Assembly: GCA_937927845.1 (NCBI GenBank)
Contig: CALFXE010000191.1
Span: 1-34,315 of the forward strand
Origin: an uncultured Paludibacter sp.
GTDB lineage: Bacteria; Bacteroidota; Bacteroidia; Bacteroidales; Paludibacteraceae
Length of the DNA: 34,315 bases
Reading direction: 5' to 3'
Positions 30,464-34,315 of this stretch are shown one piece after another; positions within the stretch are counted from its first letter, which is position 1, and each line of letters begins with the position of its first letter. Made by a program: the position numbers and the translations under genes. The notes under the pieces are model-generated. The model ran no database searches, was not told the DNA's origin, and saw only the letters and a list, made by a program, of their open reading frames with translations.

Positions 30464-30940
30464 TTATAATAAATCTCTCCGCGATTGGCGGAAAATCTCG
30501 TTTATTTCTTCCTTGTGCTGTTCCAAATGCTCCGACAGCACAACGTCTATGTATCCGCCGATTGTAATACTCGTGTCTTCCAACGCCCTGACCAGTTTCA
30601 CGATTTTGGAATGTATTTCACGGCTGATATAAACACATTCCCGTGTTTTGATTTCATTACGTCGGGCAAAGGTTTCCTTGTAATTTACCTGCCCTTTCTT
30701 CTTGCGGGTGCTTTCACGGGCTTGTATTACAGGAGTGTGTATGTCCTGCTTTTCTTCCGAAGTTTCATTTTCCGAAGTTTCTTCGGGTTTTGCTTCCTGT
30801 TCCTGATTTTTCTCATGTTCGGGAACTAATGCTCTGGGAATGGAACTCGGATTGTTCAGCCTGTCTTTGTTCTTGAATGAAGCAATGACGAAATTTGCGT
30901 CAATATCACTCAGATTCACTTCTTCTTTCTTCTTTGCCAT
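30464..30940 (-). CDS. traB: TraB, DUF3408 protein (ribbon-helix-helix-like)
   Basis: A 158-residue soluble protein. The N-terminal half is charged and probably disordered (Glu/Lys/Ser-rich, about 25-80), followed by a basic stretch STRKKKGQVNYKETFARRNE. The C-terminal domain (about 100-150) reads ECVYISREIHSKIVKLVRAL, then SITIGGYIDVVLSEHLEQHK, fitting a beta strand plus two helices of a ribbon-helix-helix dimer. It starts 7 bp after the ParA-like traA. A small ParA followed by a ribbon-helix-helix protein with a flexible N-terminus is the layout of ParF-ParG. I infer that TraB binds the octamer array upstream of traA. Confidence 0.82.
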   Translation of the reverse strand: MAKKKEEVNLSDIDANFVIASFKNKDRLNNPSSIPRALVPEHEKNQEQEAKPEETSENETSEEKQDIHTPVIQARESTRKKKGQVNYKETFARRNEIKTRECVYISREIHSKIVKLVRALEDTSITIGGYIDVVLSEHLEQHKEEINEIFRQSRRDLL

Positions 30941-30947
30941 AATCTGA

Positions 30948-31700
30948 TTATTTTAGAGTGTCCAACATTTCATCAATCAGAGTATCGAGATTACTTCCCT
31001 TTACCAGTACCTTATCCGCAGGGAACAGCGTTGAACGGAACAAGGCTTTATGGCTGACCGACTGCTCTTTGCGGAATCGTTTGCTGTCGGGCAGGAATGT
31101 TTTGAAAAGCGGAAAACCCAGTTTGTCAATCACGTCTTCATACACTTCGTATAATTCCGTCTTTTCCCGCCCATCAACAAGATTCCAAAGCAGGTACAAT
31201 CCTTTGATTTTGGCTTTGCCCGGCGTAATCAGGGCATCATTTACCGTAATCACATATTGCAGGGTACTTTCCAACACTAATTGGTCGGCACTGATCGGAG
31301 CAATAATGTAGTCCATAAGTGAAAGCGTGTGTACCACCGCAGGATTGTTGATTGTTCCCGGCAGGTCGAAGAATACAAAATCAGGATTCATTTCTTCAAT
31401 TACGGCTTTGGCATCTTCCATTGCGTTTTCGGGACTACTCTCTACAATGACGTATGCTTTTTTGCCGAGCGAGGAAAATTGCTCGTAAGCCATGAGCTTG
31501 TAATGGTCGTCTTCCATTGTCATTTGCAAATCCCGTTTCCGCATATCCGCAATCGAGTGTTGCGGAAAGTCGCAGTCAATCACAGCTACGTTGTAACCTT
31601 TCACATAGTGCAGGTAGGAAGCTACCAACACCGTAAGAGTTGTTTTTCCGGCTCCGCCCTTTTGGGTTGAGAAAGCCACATTCAAAGTTTTCTTTTCCAT
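30948..31700 (-). CDS. traA: TraA, small ParA-type ATPase
   Basis: A 250-residue ParA/MinD-type ATPase with a deviant Walker A motif STQKGGAGKTTL (Lys14 and Lys19), VIDCDFPQHSIADM around residue 40, Walker B VFFDLPGTINNP near 110 and the DYIIAPISADQLVLESTLQY segment. It lacks an N-terminal helix-turn-helix domain, as class Ib ParA proteins such as ParF do. It is the first gene of the tra operon, and the 8-bp-periodic array reaches into its start codon. No ribosome binding site stands out and no TAnnTTTG box was found in the 330 bp upstream. It may distribute the excised circle, position element DNA at the mating apparatus, or regulate the operon with TraB. Confidence 0.9.
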   Translation of the reverse strand: MEKKTLNVAFSTQKGGAGKTTLTVLVASYLHYVKGYNVAVIDCDFPQHSIADMRKRDLQMTMEDDHYKLMAYEQFSSLGKKAYVIVESSPENAMEDAKAVIEEMNPDFVFFDLPGTINNPAVVHTLSLMDYIIAPISADQLVLESTLQYVITVNDALITPGKAKIKGLYLLWNLVDGREKTELYEVYEDVIDKLGFPLFKTFLPDSKRFRKEQSVSHKALFRSTLFPADKVLVKGSNLDTLIDEMLDTLK

Positions 31701-32027
31701 TGTCTTAATTTTTTAAATGATTACTTATTTATATCAATGTTTCAGTAAGTCCTTATTTCATTATCTTTCTACATAAGTGTTTCTTTACTTTTTTAGCTAT
31801 GCAGCTATACACTTCAGCATTTCAATATTTCTTTGCTTTGTCATTTCTGCAATTATTTACGTCAATACTTATGTACGTCTTTACGACAGTAAGTCATTAC
31901 TTCATTACGTCAATGCTTTTTTGAATAATCAAATCTTTGCCGAATTGCTTTTCTACATTTTCAAATCTTCATTTCATTACTTTTTCAAATCATTGAAAAT
32001 TTGAATATCTACTTATTTGCTTTTTCA
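31698..32027. repeat. Degenerate 8-bp array: 42 phased TA/TG/CA steps
   Basis: Cutting the sequence from 31700 to 32027 into 41 consecutive octamers, every octamer ends (plus strand) in TA, TG or CA; CG never occurs. The steps sit at 31706-31707 and every 8 bp up to 32026-32027, plus 31698-31699 inside the traA ATG. I count 21 TA, 10 TG and 11 CA. The register breaks on both sides (TT at 31690, CT at 32034). Within units the minus strand favours YRnnGAnn: examples are TAATGAAG, TAAAGACG and TATTGACG. Eight is not a multiple of three and no long frame is credible, so it is not coding. Best explanation: contiguous sites for a ribbon-helix-helix protein. Confidence 0.9.
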
Positions 32028-32082
32028 ATTCCTCTGCAAATGAATGCCTAAAATTTCTCCTGCACACTACTTTTTCACGAGG

Positions 32083-32123
32083 TGGCAGCAAGTGGCTTCG
32101 ATTTGGCAGCAAGTGGCTTCGCT
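32083..32123. repeat. 41-bp tandem-repeat segment upstream of the mob operon
   Basis: Two 18-bp copies of TGGCAGCAAGTGGCTTCG start at 32083 and 32104 (21-bp period). The segment repeats the traD stretch at 29765-29805 in the same orientation with one mismatch. Here it is non-coding, between the octamer array and the mob promoter. Confidence 0.85.
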
Positions 32124-32153
32124 CACTGGAATACAGCACGTTACTTTAGCCTG

Positions 32154-32161
32154 TAACTTTG
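32154..32161 (+). promoter_or_regulatory. -7 promoter box of the mob operon
   Basis: TAACTTTG fits TAnnTTTG. It lies 274 bp before the mobA ATG and would start RNA near 32168. A clear -33 TTTG was not found. The long leader then holds the hairpin at 32221 and the candidate oriT. Confidence 0.45.
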
Positions 32162-32220
32162 CAGCATGAAACGTTGGGAGGTAATCGACCGCCATTTTAG
32201 CTCGCTTTCCTCGCATTCAT

Positions 32221-32249
32221 ATCTGCCCCTGTTCAGGGCAGATTTTATT
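32221..32249 (+). terminator. Terminator-like hairpin in the mob leader
   Basis: ATCTGCCC (32221-32228) pairs with GGGCAGAT (32236-32243) over a 7-nt loop, followed by TTTATTT. It lies between the predicted mob promoter and mobA, so it could attenuate mob expression. Confidence 0.45.
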
Positions 32250-32313
32250 TGCGACATGGCAAATAGCAAGCTGTTTTTTTTGCTGCACGGAAGCCGTTTT
32301 GCTGCAAAAAATG

Positions 32314-32356
32314 CTTGCCCCACAAGGGGGACGCAAACCCTCCGAAGTCGGGTTGC
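32314..32356 (+). other. oriT: Candidate origin of transfer (oriT)
   Basis: Two nested inverted repeats stand 80-120 bp before mobA: CCCC-ACAA-GGGG (32318-32329) and GCAAACCC / GGGTTGC (32333-32340 and 32350-32356, one bulged base). Relaxase nick sites are normally beside such repeats and next to the mob genes. The exact nick position cannot be read from sequence. The intergenic stretch 31701-32435 therefore holds, in order, the octamer array, the 41-bp repeat, the mob promoter, a hairpin and this region. Confidence 0.45.
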
Positions 32357-32435
32357 TTATGGAATCATTTCGGGCAATGATTGTATGGCGGCGGATGCCG
32401 AAACGACGGATTGTACCACTAAAAAAATCCGACGT

Positions 32436-32873
32436 ATGAATGAAAATGCAAAGAACTCCCCAAAACGGGGAAAGGGGGGACGCTCCCCAAAGAATGACCC
32501 TGCAAATTACCGTTACTCGGTAAACTTCACGGCTGTTGAACACGCCCGGTTTCTCTCCATGTTTGAGCAATCGGGAGTACAATCAATGGCACGTTTTATC
32601 GCTGCCCGTGTGTTCGGGGACGAGTTTCGTGTGGTAAAAATCGACCGTTCCGCTATGGAATACGTTACCAAACTCACTTCGTTTTATGCACAATTCCGTG
32701 CGGTGGGCGTGAATTACAACCAAGTTGTAAAGGAATTGCACAGCAATTTTTCGGAGAAAAAAGCACTCGCTCTGCTCTATAAATTGGAGAAAGCAACGGT
32801 TGAACTGGTTGAAATCGGACGGAAAATTCTGGAATTATCGGAAGAATTTAAGGAAAAATATTTGGGTAAGTGA
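32436..32873 (+). CDS. mobA: Mobilization accessory protein MobA
   Basis: From the ATG at 32436 the product has 145 residues (MNENAKNSPKRGKGGRSPKN), the usual start for this family; a longer frame to 32166 would cross the candidate oriT. The basic N-terminus is followed by YRYSVNFTAVEHARFLSMFE, MARFIAARVFGDEF and FRAVGVNYNQVVKELHSNFS, typical for the small oriT-binding relaxosome protein encoded before the relaxase in Bacteroidota elements. It should bind oriT and recruit MobB, 48 bp downstream. Confidence 0.85.
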   Translation: MNENAKNSPKRGKGGRSPKNDPANYRYSVNFTAVEHARFLSMFEQSGVQSMARFIAARVFGDEFRVVKIDRSAMEYVTKLTSFYAQFRAVGVNYNQVVKELHSNFSEKKALALLYKLEKATVELVEIGRKILELSEEFKEKYLGK

Positions 32874-32921
32874 GCACAAAAGAAGCTCGCTTATTTTGTC
32901 GAACGGGAAAATATTATGTAA

Positions 32922-34175
32922 ATGGTTGCAAAAATAAACATTGGAAGCAACCTGTACGGTGCGTTGGCATACAATCAGGAGAAAGTGGACGAGGGTTTAG
33001 GAAAGATTCTCGGAAGCAATCTTGTGTTTGAACCTACCGACGGACAGTTCAATGTTACGGAATGCATGGACGATTTTATGCAGTTTGTTCCGGCTCACTT
33101 CCGCACCGAAAAACCTGTTTTCCATGTATCACTGAATCCGCATCCTGACGACCGTTTATCGGATGACCAACTGGCGGACATCGGGCGGGAATACATGGAG
33201 AAACTCGGTTACGGCAATCAGCCTTATCTAATCTTCAAACATGAAGATATTGGACGGGAACACCTGCATATCGTATCGCTTCGGGTGGATAGCGAGGGCA
33301 AGAAAATCGACAGCTACAAGGAGCATGAACGGAGCAAAGCCATTACCGAAGATTTGGAACGCAAATATAACCTACACCCTGCGGAGGGGCAAAAACGTTC
33401 CGAAGGGTGGGAACTTTCTCCTGTCAATATTTTAAAAGGCGATTTGAAAAAACAGATTGCTTCGGTTATCAAACCGTTGGCTTCCATGTATCATTTTCAA
33501 AGCATGGGCGAATACAAAGCCGTTCTTTCCTTATATAATATAAATGTAGAGGAACTGAAAGGCGAAGCGAAGGGCAAACCGTATCGGGGATTACTGTATT
33601 CGGCTACGGATAGCGAGGGCAACAAAGTCGGTAATCCGCTAAAGTCGTCTATTTTCGGAAAATCGGTCGGATATGACGGGCTTGAAAAACGCATGGAGAA
33701 ATCAGCCGAACGTATCAAATCCAAAAACCTGAAAGCTCATACACTCAAAGTGGTATCGGAAGCCAAACAGGGCAGCCAGAGTGAGAGCGAGTTTCGAGCG
33801 AAGTTAAGGCAGCAGGGTATTGACGTGCTGTTCAGGCGTAACGACGAAGGGCGTATCTATGGAGCAACATTCATAGACCACACAACCCGTACCGTTTTGA
33901 ACGGTTCTCGATTGGGCAAAGATTATTCCGCCAATGTATTCAACGATTTGTACGGTGGAAATCAACAGCAGGTACAAGAGCCAATTCAAGATACCCGCCT
34001 TTCCGACATTTATAAGAATACCGAGAAATCAACTACACAGTTTGACACTTCAGATAGTGTAACGGGTGGGCTTTTCTCGATTCTTGCTCCGGAGCCGGAA
34101 AACCACCCAAAAGAGGAAATGCCGTTGCCACGTCGAAAGAAAAAGAAAAAACGCAGGTATGGCAGGCAGATGTAG
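32922..34175 (+). CDS. mobB: Relaxase MobB (MobA/VirD2 family)
   Basis: A 417-residue relaxase that nicks oriT and leads the strand into the recipient. The N-terminal domain starts MVAKINIGSNLYGALAYNQE with a candidate catalytic Tyr, then FHVSLNPHPDDRLSDDQLAD and FKHEDIGREHLHIVSLRVDS, which contains the histidine cluster (HxxxxxxHxH) that binds metal in this family. The second half is basic and ends in PRRKKKKKRRYGRQM, likely DNA-binding. Complete in the window; mobA lies before it and the coupling-protein gene after it, the normal order. Confidence 0.93.
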   Translation: MVAKINIGSNLYGALAYNQEKVDEGLGKILGSNLVFEPTDGQFNVTECMDDFMQFVPAHFRTEKPVFHVSLNPHPDDRLSDDQLADIGREYMEKLGYGNQPYLIFKHEDIGREHLHIVSLRVDSEGKKIDSYKEHERSKAITEDLERKYNLHPAEGQKRSEGWELSPVNILKGDLKKQIASVIKPLASMYHFQSMGEYKAVLSLYNINVEELKGEAKGKPYRGLLYSATDSEGNKVGNPLKSSIFGKSVGYDGLEKRMEKSAERIKSKNLKAHTLKVVSEAKQGSQSESEFRAKLRQQGIDVLFRRNDEGRIYGATFIDHTTRTVLNGSRLGKDYSANVFNDLYGGNQQQVQEPIQDTRLSDIYKNTEKSTTQFDTSDSVTGGLFSILAPEPENHPKEEMPLPRRKKKKKRRYGRQM

Positions 34176-34215
34176 AGATATTCATTGATTTATTAACAAT
34201 CTAATTTTTAAGAAA

Positions 34216-34315
34216 ATGCAACAAGAAGATGATTTAAGAGGACTTGCCAAAGTCATGGAGTTTATGCGAGCAATCAGCATAATTTTCGTAGTGATCAACA
34301 TTTATTGGTTCTGTT
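34216..34315 (+). CDS. mobC: Start of the type IV coupling protein gene (MobC/VirD4-like), cut by the window edge
   Basis: The open frame from the ATG at 34216 runs off the right edge. The visible 33 residues begin MQQEDDLRGLAKVMEFMRAI and go on with SIIFVVINIYWFC, the start of a membrane helix. This matches the opening of the VirD4/TraD-type ATPase (often called mobC) that follows mobB in Bacteroidota ICEs. Only the position and this short start support the call; the Walker motifs lie outside. Confidence 0.75.
   Translation, partial: MQQEDDLRGLAKVMEFMRAISIIFVVINIYWFC

Noticed and set aside
31777..32004. Plus-strand frame of 75 hydrophobic residues
   Set aside because: It lies wholly in the 8-bp-periodic T-rich array; the hydrophobic codons follow from the T-rich strand, and the 8-bp period is incompatible with a conserved reading frame.
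31698..32027. CRISPR array
   Set aside because: There are no identical repeats or spacers; the unit is 8 bp and degenerate, and no cas genes are present.
32166..32435. N-terminal extension of MobA by 90 residues
   Set aside because: The frame crosses the candidate oriT and a terminator-like hairpin, and known MobA proteins begin at MNEN; the extension is a chance open frame.

Overview
The window is Bacteroidota DNA, most likely order Bacteroidales. Promoter-like TAnnTTTG boxes stand in front of several genes, Shine-Dalgarno sequences are weak, and the transfer genes are of the CTnDOT type (traA-traQ, mobA-mobB). The ptb-buk pair and the secreted glycosidase and peptidases would suit a fermentative, peptide- and polysaccharide-using member such as a Dysgonomonadaceae relative, but the sequence does not fix the genus.

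Positions 1-10,800 look like host chromosome. The left edge (1-900) is decayed: the start of an ORF6N-domain gene running off the window, a frameshifted remnant of an AlbA/Schlafen-type protein, and a beheaded methyltransferase. Then come a GH140-like glycosidase, the butyrate genes ptb and buk, an ATP-grasp-like protein, an M20 dipeptidase, a secreted SMP-30-like protein and a lipoprotein with an HEFGH zinc motif. Two REP-like repeats and a tRNA-Ser(CGA) end this block.

An integrative conjugative element (ICE) starts at the 3' end of that tRNA and runs off the right edge. Its integrase is followed by a RhuM-like protein, a lipoprotein and a RibD/DHFR-like reductase. A gene-poor stretch (14,009-14,698) holds operators and a candidate structured RNA. 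Six small ICE genes follow on the plus strand (14,699-17,762). The long minus-strand transfer operon (31,700 down to 17,929) encodes TraA-TraO and TraQ plus an adenine methyltransferase, a small membrane protein, an M23 peptidase and a PH-domain protein. The mob operon (mobA, relaxase mobB, start of a coupling-protein gene) is transcribed rightward from 32,150 and contains a candidate oriT.

The most striking signal lies between the divergent tra and mob operons. From 31,698 to 32,027 every eighth base pair carries a TA, TG or CA step, 42 times without a break, ending inside the traA start codon. The first genes of the operon encode a small ParA ATPase (TraA) and two DUF3408 proteins (TraB, TraC) whose C-termini look like ribbon-helix-helix domains. 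Ribbon-helix-helix proteins such as MetJ and ParG bind contiguous 8-bp sites. I infer that the array is a centromere and/or operator for a ParFG-like complex built into the transfer operon.
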